A DNA stretch of 64,000 nucleotides from Bacteroidales bacterium. Its GTDB lineage: Bacteria; Bacteroidota; Bacteroidia; Bacteroidales; UBA932. A program made the position numbers and the translations under genes. Positions 57,146 to 64,000 of the stretch are shown piece after piece. The stretch lies in assembly GCA_017619655.1 (NCBI GenBank), contig JAFZRV010000001.1, positions 124,001 to 188,000 of the forward strand, written 5' to 3'. The first letter of the stretch is position 1. Each line of letters begins with the position of its first letter. Below the pieces are notes generated by a model that saw nothing but the letters and a program-made list of their open reading frames with translations, ran no database searches and had not been told where the DNA came from.

Positions 57146-59146
57146 TTACAGCGTGCGGTATTGTTTGCCGTACTGGAGCTGCTGCAGCAGGAAGTCGTCG
57201 CCGTAGACGATCTTGTAGTCCACGACTTTGCCGTCCTTGACCACCGGCACGATGTCGGGGTTGATGAAGCCGCGGTAGGGTTTCAGGCCGAGGCTGGCAT
57301 AGCGCGAAAGCACTTCCTTGTGCAGTTCGGGGTCGATGTTGACGGCGTATTTCAGGACAAGGGCCTTGCCGGCTTCGTAGTCGCCTTCCGATTTGATGCG
57401 CTGGATCTCGGCGAGGAGTTCGCCGAAGAAGCCGCGGAGCTTCTCGAAATCGTTGACCACGAAATAGGTCTTGCCGTCACGCACCTTCTTCTCGATGACG
57501 TTGTCGGCCTGGCCGTGTTCGTAGCACCAGTCGGCGATGAGCTTGCGGTTCTGCATGTGGGCCTCGGTATTCTGCTTGCCGAGTTCCACGCGGCTGAACT
57601 GCGTCATGATGCCGTTGCGGATGTAGCTCATGTACGAGGCCTTGTAGGCTTCGGGGCTGTCGAGCAGGCCCAGTTCCACCAGTTTCGGATCGGCCATGTA
57701 GTAGAGGCCGAATAGGTCGGCGCGGGCCTCCTCCAGCGTGGAGGTGAACTCCTTCAGCGCGTTGGCCGGCGTGCCGGGCAGGAGCTGGCCGGAGCCGTGG
57801 CCGAGGCATTCGTGCAGGTCGGTGTGCAGGTTGTCGGTGACGTTGCCGTATTGCTTGCAGAGGTCGATCTCGGCCTGGTCCCAGGCGAATTCCGAAAGGA
57901 CGCTCTTCGGACGCTGTTCCGACGCGAGGGCGTAGGCGTCCGTGATGTTGGCGATGGTCACGGACTTGGAGCCGTGTTCCTTGCGGATCCAGTCGGCGTT
58001 CGGCAGGTTGATGCCGATGGCCGTGGCGGGATAGTTGTCGCCGGCGATGACGGCCACGTTGATGACCTTGGCCGAGACGCCCTTCACTTCTTTCTTCTTG
58101 AAGCGGGGATCGATCGGCGAGTGGTCCTCGAACCACTGGGCGTTGCCGCTGATGAGTTCGGTGCGTTTCGAGGCCTCGCGGTCGCGGAAGTTGACGATGC
58201 CTTCCCACGATGCCTTGCGGCCGAGGGGATCGTCGTAGTCCTCGACGAAACCGTTCACGAAGTCGACGTCGCTCTGCGTGTCGCCGACCCAGGTGATGTT
58301 GTACTGGTCCCACATCCGGAGGTCGCCGGTGCGGTAATAGTCCACCAGCTCGTCGATGTATTTCTTCTGGATATCGTTTTCAGCCACTTCGCGGGCGGCT
58401 TCCAGGTGCCCGATGATGGTCTCGATGGCCGGTCCGTAGAGGCCGTCGGCCTTCCAGGTCAGCTCGACGATCTTTCCGTCTTCCTTCACGAGCTTGCTGT
58501 TCAAGCCGTAGCTGATGGGGTGCGGGTCGTTCGGATCTTCCATCTTCGCATAGAAGTCGTTGACCTCCTGGGCGGTGACGCCGTCATAGAAGTTGACGGC
58601 GGAAGCCTGCACGAGGTCCTTGTCCGTACCCTGATACTGCTGCGTGGGGAACAGGTCGGGATCGAAGATCACGTCGAACAGGTACGTCATGTTTTCGGTG
58701 TCGGCGCCCACGGCCTGGGCCAGCGACGTGAAATACGCGCGGCTGCAGCCCGGCAGGATCTTGTCGTTGGCATAGTGGTGATGGATGCCGTTGCTGAAGA
58801 ACACGCGCTTGGCATAGACCAGGAAGGCGTCCCATTCTTCGCCCTTGCGTTCGCCCTCATAGTTTTCGAGGATATTCTCGAGCAGATGGCGGATTTCCAG
58901 GTTGTACGCGAAATTCTGGTCCCAGGTGATGTCGCGGCCCGACTTGGCCGCTTCGCACAGGTGATAGATGTATTCCTTCTGCTGAAGGCTAAGGTCTTCC
59001 CAGCCGGGAATCTGGTAGCGGAGCACTTCGATGTCCGCGAATTCGTCGATGGAATACTTGAACTGGGGGTCTCCGGTCTTCGATCCGCAGGATGTCAGCA
59101 CCAGGCCCAGTCCGCTCACAATGATCATGGCTTTGATGAGTCTCAT
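57146..59146 (-). CDS. Dipeptidyl peptidase III (M49), lipoprotein
   Basis: The 666-residue protein has a lipoprotein signal ending VLTSC (Cys20) and the M49 motif HECLGH (zinc ligands His445 and His450, base Glu446), then LEEARADLFG with the third zinc ligand. HECLGH is the variant known for the Bacteroides thetaiotaomicron enzyme, in place of HELLGH. It removes dipeptides from peptide N-termini. The lipid anchor places it in the periplasm or at the surface, while eukaryotic DPP III is cytosolic. Confidence 0.9.
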   Translation of the reverse strand: MRLIKAMIIVSGLGLVLTSCGSKTGDPQFKYSIDEFADIEVLRYQIPGWEDLSLQQKEYIYHLCEAAKSGRDITWDQNFAYNLEIRHLLENILENYEGERKGEEWDAFLVYAKRVFFSNGIHHHYANDKILPGCSRAYFTSLAQAVGADTENMTYLFDVIFDPDLFPTQQYQGTDKDLVQASAVNFYDGVTAQEVNDFYAKMEDPNDPHPISYGLNSKLVKEDGKIVELTWKADGLYGPAIETIIGHLEAAREVAENDIQKKYIDELVDYYRTGDLRMWDQYNITWVGDTQSDVDFVNGFVEDYDDPLGRKASWEGIVNFRDREASKRTELISGNAQWFEDHSPIDPRFKKKEVKGVSAKVINVAVIAGDNYPATAIGINLPNADWIRKEHGSKSVTIANITDAYALASEQRPKSVLSEFAWDQAEIDLCKQYGNVTDNLHTDLHECLGHGSGQLLPGTPANALKEFTSTLEEARADLFGLYYMADPKLVELGLLDSPEAYKASYMSYIRNGIMTQFSRVELGKQNTEAHMQNRKLIADWCYEHGQADNVIEKKVRDGKTYFVVNDFEKLRGFFGELLAEIQRIKSEGDYEAGKALVLKYAVNIDPELHKEVLSRYASLGLKPYRGFINPDIVPVVKDGKVVDYKIVYGDDFLLQQLQYGKQYRTL

Positions 59147-59187
59147 ATAAATGTCGATAAAAATGTACTTGGCACGGTTTTATTTGA

Positions 59188-59195
59188 CAAAGATA
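59188..59195 (-). promoter_or_regulatory. -7 box for the DPP III gene
   Basis: Reverse TATCTTTG, 41 bases before the ATG at 59146. Confidence 0.55.
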
Positions 59196-59243
59196 GGGTT
59201 TTTTCGTAGTATTGTATTTTGTTCCATGGAATTGGACCGACTT

Positions 59244-60440
59244 ATGAGACGTTTTCTCCTGCTGATTTGCGCGCTGCTGTGCCTGACGGCCTGTGACCGT
59301 GACGAGCGCCTGGCCAAGGACCGCCAGATGCTGCTGGTGTATTTCGCCGGCAACAATTCGCTCTCATATGAAGCGGTCAGCGACTACAACAGCATCCGGA
59401 ACGGCTGGCTCCCGACGACCCGCGGGAGTGAAAAAGTGATGTTGGTCTACCACCATTTCATGGATGAAGCGCCGGCGCTCGTGCGCCTGTCCTGGGACCG
59501 CAAGGGCAACCTGGTGGAAGATATCATCCGGGAATATCCGTTCGATACGAATTCGGCTGATGCGCAGACGCTGGCAACCGTCCTGGCCGACGCCGAGGCG
59601 GCCTGGCCTTCGGCCCATCATGGCATTTCGCTCTGGTCGCACGGCAGCGGCTTCCTGCCGCCGGGCTATTACCTTCATCCCCAGGAGCGGGCCAGGGAAG
59701 GCCGGCTTTCCGAAGAGGCCGATCCGTATGCCCATATGGTCAAATCGGGAGACGACACCCTCAAGAGTTTCGGAGAAGACAACGGGGCTGAGATGGACCT
59801 GCTCGACCTGCGCAAGACCCTCTCCCGTTTCCACTACGACTTCATCATCTTCGACTGCTGCCTCATGGGCAATGTGGAACTGGCCTATGAGATGCGCAAT
59901 GTCTGCGACTACATCGTCTTCTCGCCCACCGAGATCCTGGCCGACGGCTTCCCGTACGAAACGATTATCCAGACGATTTTCAACCAGCCGACGGAGGCCG
60001 CCATGCGCAGCGTCGCCCAAAGCTACATGGCCCACTACCGCTCCTTCTCCGACGATTACTGTTCGGCCACCGTCAGCGTGGTCAACACCCTGGGCCTGAC
60101 ATCACTGGCCGAAGCCTGCCGGACGGTTTTCCACAACCACCGGGACCAGATCCTCATGCTCGACCGGAGCAAGGTCCAGCCCTATTTCCGCTACAACAAG
60201 CACTGGTATTACGACATCGACGACTTCGTGCAGCAAGTGGCCACCGACAGCGAATACCAGGCTTTCAACCGGGCCCTCAACGCGGCCGTCATCTTTCGGG
60301 ACGCCACCGATTATTTCCTCGACCTGAAGATTTCACACTATTCGGGCCTCAGCATCTACATACCAAGGCCCGAATACACGGTGCTCAACAATTACTACAA
60401 GACCCTCGCCTGGAACCAGGCCACGGGTTTGGTGCAATAG
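59244..60440 (+). CDS. Clostripain-family (C11) cysteine peptidase, lipoprotein
   Basis: The 398-residue protein (MRRFLLLICALLCLTAC, lipidated Cys17) has the C11 catalytic pair: SLWSHGSGF with His133 and FDCCLMG with Cys206. In clostripain the motif is D-A-C, so Cys206 is the likely nucleophile. Bacteroidota C11 peptidases cleave after Arg or Lys and can activate toxins. Start ATG 59244 is preferred for the signal; ATG 59226 (MELDRL) is an alternative that still keeps it. A TATTTTG near 59215 is a partial -7 box. Confidence 0.85.
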   Translation: MRRFLLLICALLCLTACDRDERLAKDRQMLLVYFAGNNSLSYEAVSDYNSIRNGWLPTTRGSEKVMLVYHHFMDEAPALVRLSWDRKGNLVEDIIREYPFDTNSADAQTLATVLADAEAAWPSAHHGISLWSHGSGFLPPGYYLHPQERAREGRLSEEADPYAHMVKSGDDTLKSFGEDNGAEMDLLDLRKTLSRFHYDFIIFDCCLMGNVELAYEMRNVCDYIVFSPTEILADGFPYETIIQTIFNQPTEAAMRSVAQSYMAHYRSFSDDYCSATVSVVNTLGLTSLAEACRTVFHNHRDQILMLDRSKVQPYFRYNKHWYYDIDDFVQQVATDSEYQAFNRALNAAVIFRDATDYFLDLKISHYSGLSIYIPRPEYTVLNNYYKTLAWNQATGLVQ

Positions 60441-60452
60441 GCTTGCGCTGCG

Positions 60453-61211
60453 CTACCGGATCAGGTGCGTGCGGATGATGTCGGCGCCCATGGCGGCGGC
60501 GCGCTCTTCGTATTCCCGGACCTGTTCGTCGCAGGTGTCGGGCGTCAGGCCGCGGGGCTGCCAGATGAAACGCTTGTGCGAGACGCCGACGAGCAGCGGC
60601 CGGCGGAAAGACTTGAGCTCGTCGAGCCGGTCGAAGAGCGTCTGGTTGTCTTCGTTGCTTTTCGAGAAGCCGAAGCCGGGGTCGAGGATCCAGTCGGACA
60701 CGCCGGCCTCTTTGGCACGGACCGAGAAATCGCGGAAATACTGCTTCACGGCGGCGACCACGTCGTCGTAGGAATAGGGCTGGTGCATCGTAGTGAAATC
60801 GCCCTGGTGATGCATCGCGACGTAGCGCAGGCCGAGCCGGCCGGCCACGGGGAGCATCGCCTCGTCCCATTCTCCCGAAGAGATGTCATTGATCCAGAAG
60901 CGTCCCATCGCCTGATAGGCCATCACCACCACGGAGGCCCGGAAGGTGTCGATCGAGAACGTGACGTCCGCGTAGTGGCGGGCCGCTTCTTCGACGACGG
61001 GCTCCAGCCGCGCCCATTCTTCTTCCGCGTCGACCAGCACGGCGCCCGGCCGGGAAGACATGGGCCCCAGGTCGAGGATGTCGGCGCCTGCGTCGAGCAG
61101 CGCGTCGGCCCGCCGGCGGAAAGCGTCGACCGACGCCGCCCGGGACGGGGCGAAGAAGGAGTCCTCGTTGAGGTTGATGATTCCCATGATTTTCGTTTGT
61201 CCGATGCTCAT
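60453..61211 (-). CDS. folP: Dihydropteroate synthase (diverged motifs)
   Basis: The 252-residue protein has the FolP order: KIMGIINLNEDSFF, ADILDLGPMSSRPGA, FSIDTFRASVV, INDISSG, WILDPGFGFSKSNEDN and LLVGVSHKRF. It condenses p-aminobenzoate with pterin pyrophosphate. Two usual blocks differ: TPDSF reads NEDSF and ESTRPG reads MSSRPG, both in the substrate-binding loops. It may therefore be a diverged but active folate enzyme or the target of altered sulfonamide binding. The -7 box (61239-61246) lies 27 bases upstream. Confidence 0.82.
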   Translation of the reverse strand: MSIGQTKIMGIINLNEDSFFAPSRAASVDAFRRRADALLDAGADILDLGPMSSRPGAVLVDAEEEWARLEPVVEEAARHYADVTFSIDTFRASVVVMAYQAMGRFWINDISSGEWDEAMLPVAGRLGLRYVAMHHQGDFTTMHQPYSYDDVVAAVKQYFRDFSVRAKEAGVSDWILDPGFGFSKSNEDNQTLFDRLDELKSFRRPLLVGVSHKRFIWQPRGLTPDTCDEQVREYEERAAAMGADIIRTHLIR

Positions 61212-61238
61212 CTTTTCTTATCTTTACAGATTGTATTG

Positions 61239-61246
61239 CAAAGATA
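61239..61246 (-). promoter_or_regulatory. -7 box for folP
   Basis: Reverse TATCTTTG. A forward near-match TATCTTTA (61219-61226) faces it and could serve tmk, making another overlapping divergent pair. Confidence 0.5.
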
Positions 61247-61253
61247 ATACTTT

Positions 61254-61931
61254 ATGCTGATCGTTCTCGAAGGATTGGACGGCGCCGGCAAGTCGACGCA
61301 GCTCAAGATGGTGACATCCTACTTCACTTCGCTGGGCCGGAAGGTGGAATACCTCCACTTCCCGCGCTATGCGGCGCCCGTATACGGCGAGCTCATCGCC
61401 AAGTTCCTGCGGGGTGATTTCGGCGCCATCGACCAGGTGCATCCGCAGCTGGTGGCCCTGCTCTTTGCAGAAGACCGCCGCGACGCCGCCGCCGGGATCC
61501 GCCGCTGGATGGACGAAGGCCGCGTGGTGATCCTCGACCGCTACGTCTACTCCAACATCGCCTTCCAGTGCGCCAAGCTGGACGACGCGAAGGAAGCCGC
61601 CGCCCTGCGCGACTGGATCTTCGCGCTCGAGTATCAGCACAACGACATTCCCCGCCCGACGCTCAATCTTTTCCTCGACGTGCCCATCTCTTTCGTGGAC
61701 GCCAAGCTCAAGCTCAACCGCAAGGGCGGCGACCGGGCCTATCTGGAAGGCAAGGCCGACATCCACGAAGCCGACATCCGTTTCCAGATGAAAGTGCGCG
61801 AGCACTATCTCGACGAGTGCCGCCGCGATCCGCAGTTCATCCGCATCGACTGCAGCGACCCTAGGGGCGAGATGCTGCCCGCCGCCGACATCTTCCGCCG
61901 CATCCGCCACGAAATCGATACCCGTCCATGA
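61254..61931 (+). CDS. tmk: Thymidylate kinase
   Basis: The 225-residue protein begins LIVLEGLDGAGKSTQ (P-loop residues 7-15) and has LHFPRYAAPVYGELI, VILDRYVYSNIAFQ and a LID region (NRKGGDRAYLEGKADIHEAD). It makes dTDP from dTMP. The stop overlaps the next ATG (ATGA at 61928). Confidence 0.92.
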   Translation: MLIVLEGLDGAGKSTQLKMVTSYFTSLGRKVEYLHFPRYAAPVYGELIAKFLRGDFGAIDQVHPQLVALLFAEDRRDAAAGIRRWMDEGRVVILDRYVYSNIAFQCAKLDDAKEAAALRDWIFALEYQHNDIPRPTLNLFLDVPISFVDAKLKLNRKGGDRAYLEGKADIHEADIRFQMKVREHYLDECRRDPQFIRIDCSDPRGEMLPAADIFRRIRHEIDTRP

Positions 61932-63070
61932 GGTTTCTGCTCGCCCTTTTCCGCTTCCTCTTCGCCCTGACCTTCATCGTGTCGGGTGCGCTCAAGCTGG
62001 TCGATCCGGTCGGTACGGGCCTCATCGTCAAAGAGTACCTCGACTTCATGCACCTGGGCGCCCTGGAGCCCGCCGCCGTGGGGCTGGGCATGGCCCTGGC
62101 CGTCACCGAATTCACCATCGGCATCTGCATCCTGGGCGGCCTGCGCATCCGCATCATCGCCTGGGTGACGCTCGTCATGACCGCCTTTTTCACGCTGCTG
62201 ACGCTCTACCTGATGCTCTTCAATCCCATCAGCGACTGCGGCTGCTTCGGCGAAGCCATCCACCTGACCAATACCCAGACCTTCCTGAAGAACGTGGTGC
62301 TGCTGGCCCTGGCCATCATCATTTTCCTGGGGCGCAAGCGGGCGACCCGCGTGGCGCCGGCCTGGCTCGAATGGACCTTCGTGGGCATTTTCGCCGTTCT
62401 GGCGCTGGCCGTGTCGGTCCGCGCGCTGGCCACCATCCCGCAGGTCGATTTCACGGCCTACCGCGTGGGCAACAGCCTCGACGAACTCGCGCAGGAAAAC
62501 CAGGCGCGCTACGAGACCACCTTCCTGTACACCAAGGACGGCCATACCGAAGAATTCACGCTCGACCAGCTGCCCGACGACAGCTGGACCTACCTCGACA
62601 GCAAGACCGTGCAGGTAGGCGGCTCCACGAAGATGGCCCAGGTCGATTTTACCCTGGACCAGCTGGAAGGGCCGCTGCTGGCCGTGACGGTCTATTCGCC
62701 CGAATCGCTCGATGCCGACCAGATGGCGCGCATCGACCAGTTCCGCAAGTCGGCGCTCCTGCAGGGCCACGACATCGTGCTCTACGGGCCGTCCGGCGAT
62801 TACGTGACAGCCGACCGCAAGTCGCTCATGACGCTCAACCGGAGCAACGGCGGCGCCGTGTATTTCAACGACGGCACCATCGTGGCGAAGTGGTCCAACC
62901 TGGAGCTGCCGGAAGTCGACCTGGCCGAGGTGCTCGACGAGGATCCCGACGTGCTGATCCTCCGGCACCGCATCCGCGAACAACTTTATGTCAGCATCCT
63001 CATTGCCGGTGCGCTGGTGCTGATGGCTTTCATGCGCATCATCTGCAAATCGTTCATCATCGTCAAGTAA
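61928..63070 (+). CDS. DoxX/MauE-like membrane protein (BT_3928-type)
   Basis: The 380-residue protein has four to five N-terminal helices with a conserved SDCGCFGEAI, a DoxX/MauE-type redox motif of paired cysteines, then a soluble thioredoxin-like or beta-rich region (residues about 185-345), and a last helix (LYVSILIAGALVLMAFMRII). It matches the Bacteroidota BT_3928 family. It may pass electrons to periplasmic proteins; function is unproven. It is coupled to tmk. Confidence 0.78.
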   Translation: MRFLLALFRFLFALTFIVSGALKLVDPVGTGLIVKEYLDFMHLGALEPAAVGLGMALAVTEFTIGICILGGLRIRIIAWVTLVMTAFFTLLTLYLMLFNPISDCGCFGEAIHLTNTQTFLKNVVLLALAIIIFLGRKRATRVAPAWLEWTFVGIFAVLALAVSVRALATIPQVDFTAYRVGNSLDELAQENQARYETTFLYTKDGHTEEFTLDQLPDDSWTYLDSKTVQVGGSTKMAQVDFTLDQLEGPLLAVTVYSPESLDADQMARIDQFRKSALLQGHDIVLYGPSGDYVTADRKSLMTLNRSNGGAVYFNDGTIVAKWSNLELPEVDLAEVLDEDPDVLILRHRIREQLYVSILIAGALVLMAFMRIICKSFIIVK

Positions 63071-63073
63071 TCT

Positions 63074-64000
63074 ATGGATATAGCGGTTGTCATACTCAAC
63101 TGGAATGGCCTGGGCATGTTGCAGGCCTACCTGCCGACCCTGATCGAGCGGACCACCTGTCCGGGCGCCTTCATCGTGGTGGCGGACAATGGTTCGACCG
63201 ACGGTTCCGTGGCGTGGCTGCAGGCGGAGCATCCGGAGATCCGGACCCTCTGCTTCGACCGGAACTATGGCTTCACGGGCGGCTACAACCGGGCGCTGCG
63301 CGAAATCGACGCCGACTACTACGTGCTGCTCAATTCCGACATTGAGGTCGGGGAGAAGTGGCTCGAGCCGCTGGCCGCTTTCATGGAGGAGCATCCCGAG
63401 GTGGGCATCTGCCAGCCGAAGGTGCTGTCGATGGCCGAGCGCGACCGTTTTGAGTATGCCGGCGCGGCGGGCGGCTTCATCGACCACCTGGGCTATCCGT
63501 TCTGCCGCGGGCGCATCCTCTCGAACCTGGAGAAGGACAGCGGGCAATACGACGAGCCCGTGGAGTGCTTCTGGGCGACCGGTGCCTGCATGATGGTGCG
63601 GAGCGCGATCTACCACCACCTCGGGGGCCTGGACGAGCTGTTCTTCGCCCACATGGAGGAGATCGATTTCTGCTGGCGGGCCAAGCTGCTGGGCTACCAG
63701 GTGTGGTGCATGCCCGCGTCGACGGTCTGGCACGTGGGGGGCGGCACGCTGCCCAACAATTCCCCGCGGAAACTCTACTTCAACTACCGCAACAACCTGC
63801 TGATGCTCTATAAGAACCTGCCGGACAGCGTCCGGGCGCGGCGCATCTTCGTCCGCAGGGTGCTCGACGGCCTCTCGGCCTGCGTCTATCTGCTGACGGG
63901 CAAGTGGTCGTTCTTCACGGCGGTCTGGAAGGCGCACCGCGATTACCGCCGGCTGCGCCGCGAGGAAGATCCGTCTCCTTTCGAGGAAGAACGCAACAAC
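63074..64000 (+). CDS. GT2-family glycosyltransferase (3' end outside window)
   Basis: The frame stays open to the window edge (309 codons). It has the rhamnosyltransferase-like GT2 pattern: VVILNWNGLGMLQAYLPTLI, VADNGSTDGSVAWL, YYVLLNSDIEVGEKWLEPL with the D-x-D-like NSDIEV, ATGACMMVR, FFAHMEEIDFCWRAKLLGY and the late helical segment. It transfers a sugar to a lipid-linked or surface glycan. The ATG at 63074 is three bases after the DoxX stop. The C-terminus is missing, so a hydrophobic tail cannot be judged. Confidence 0.88.
   Translation, partial: MDIAVVILNWNGLGMLQAYLPTLIERTTCPGAFIVVADNGSTDGSVAWLQAEHPEIRTLCFDRNYGFTGGYNRALREIDADYYVLLNSDIEVGEKWLEPLAAFMEEHPEVGICQPKVLSMAERDRFEYAGAAGGFIDHLGYPFCRGRILSNLEKDSGQYDEPVECFWATGACMMVRSAIYHHLGGLDELFFAHMEEIDFCWRAKLLGYQVWCMPASTVWHVGGGTLPNNSPRKLYFNYRNNLLMLYKNLPDSVRARRIFVRRVLDGLSACVYLLTGKWSFFTAVWKAHRDYRRLRREEDPSPFEEERNN

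Noticed and set aside
1-64000. CRISPR array, tRNA or rRNA genes, insertion sequences
   Set aside because: No regularly spaced direct repeats, cloverleaf-like segments, rRNA blocks or transposase frames were recognised on reading.

Overview
The window comes from a chromosome of the order Bacteroidales (phylum Bacteroidota). Three things point there. Many genes are preceded by the Bacteroidota -7 box TAnnTTTG, several with a TTG or TTTG about 20 bases upstream. The gene families are characteristic: UpxY antiterminator, fimbrillin-like lipoprotein, GlsA/GlsB glycine-lipid enzymes, small Hc1 histone-like protein, BT_3928-type DoxX protein, and a dipeptidyl peptidase III with HECLGH. Shine-Dalgarno sequences are scarce. 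GC is high for the order, as in Alistipes-like or rumen/gut uncultured Bacteroidales; I cannot name a genus. Coding density is very high. No stretch over 300 bases lacks a gene; the longest gaps (about 170 bases, 46144-46308 and 47704-47873) hold promoters and palindromes. I saw no tRNA, rRNA, CRISPR array, intact IS or prophage.

Region 1 (1-21671) is a surface-polysaccharide locus: the end of an initiating sugar-phosphate transferase, UpxY, a 60-residue peptide gene, a fimbrillin-like lipoprotein, a reverse-strand nucleotidyltransferase, two paralogous outer-membrane barrels, then a tightly overlapping run of about 15 genes. That run holds a glycerol-3-phosphate cytidylyltransferase-like protein, a PP-loop asparagine-synthase-like protein, a CDP-glycerol glycerophosphotransferase-like protein, Wzx flippase, seven glycosyltransferases, Wzy polymerase, Wza, Wzc and a HAD phosphatase. 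The expected product is a Wzx/Wzy-dependent polymer that may carry glycerol phosphate.

Region 2 (21690-37699) is rich in acyl-lipid genes: glsB/glsA, two GH3-type acyl-adenylate enzymes flanking a LysE exporter, a DUF3108 protein, an acyl-ACP thioesterase, an AraC regulator, a LolA-like carrier, and a reverse-strand run of FakA-like kinase, DegV/FakB-like binder, GNAT protein, PlsX and an acyl carrier protein downstream of an MMPL exporter. This could link exogenous or recycled fatty acids to acyl-phosphate and acyl-ACP.

Region 3 (37718-46143) has a membrane protein, alanine racemase, a three-gene glycolipid module (GT2, lipid-A-synthase N-terminal-like membrane protein, ArnT-like transferase), an M6 metalloprotease with a small lipoprotein, a single-domain HsdR-N protein and HolA.

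Region 4 (46144-64000) is mostly housekeeping with secreted peptidases: CCA-adding enzyme, a perfect 27-bp inverted repeat, an odd periplasmic zinc-ribbon/OmpA protein, CPBP protease, ManA, FtsB/DivIC, alanine symporter, S41 peptidase, Hc1, S4 protein, Pth, L25, rubrerythrin, DPP III, C11 peptidase, FolP, Tmk, a DoxX protein and a glycosyltransferase running off the right edge.
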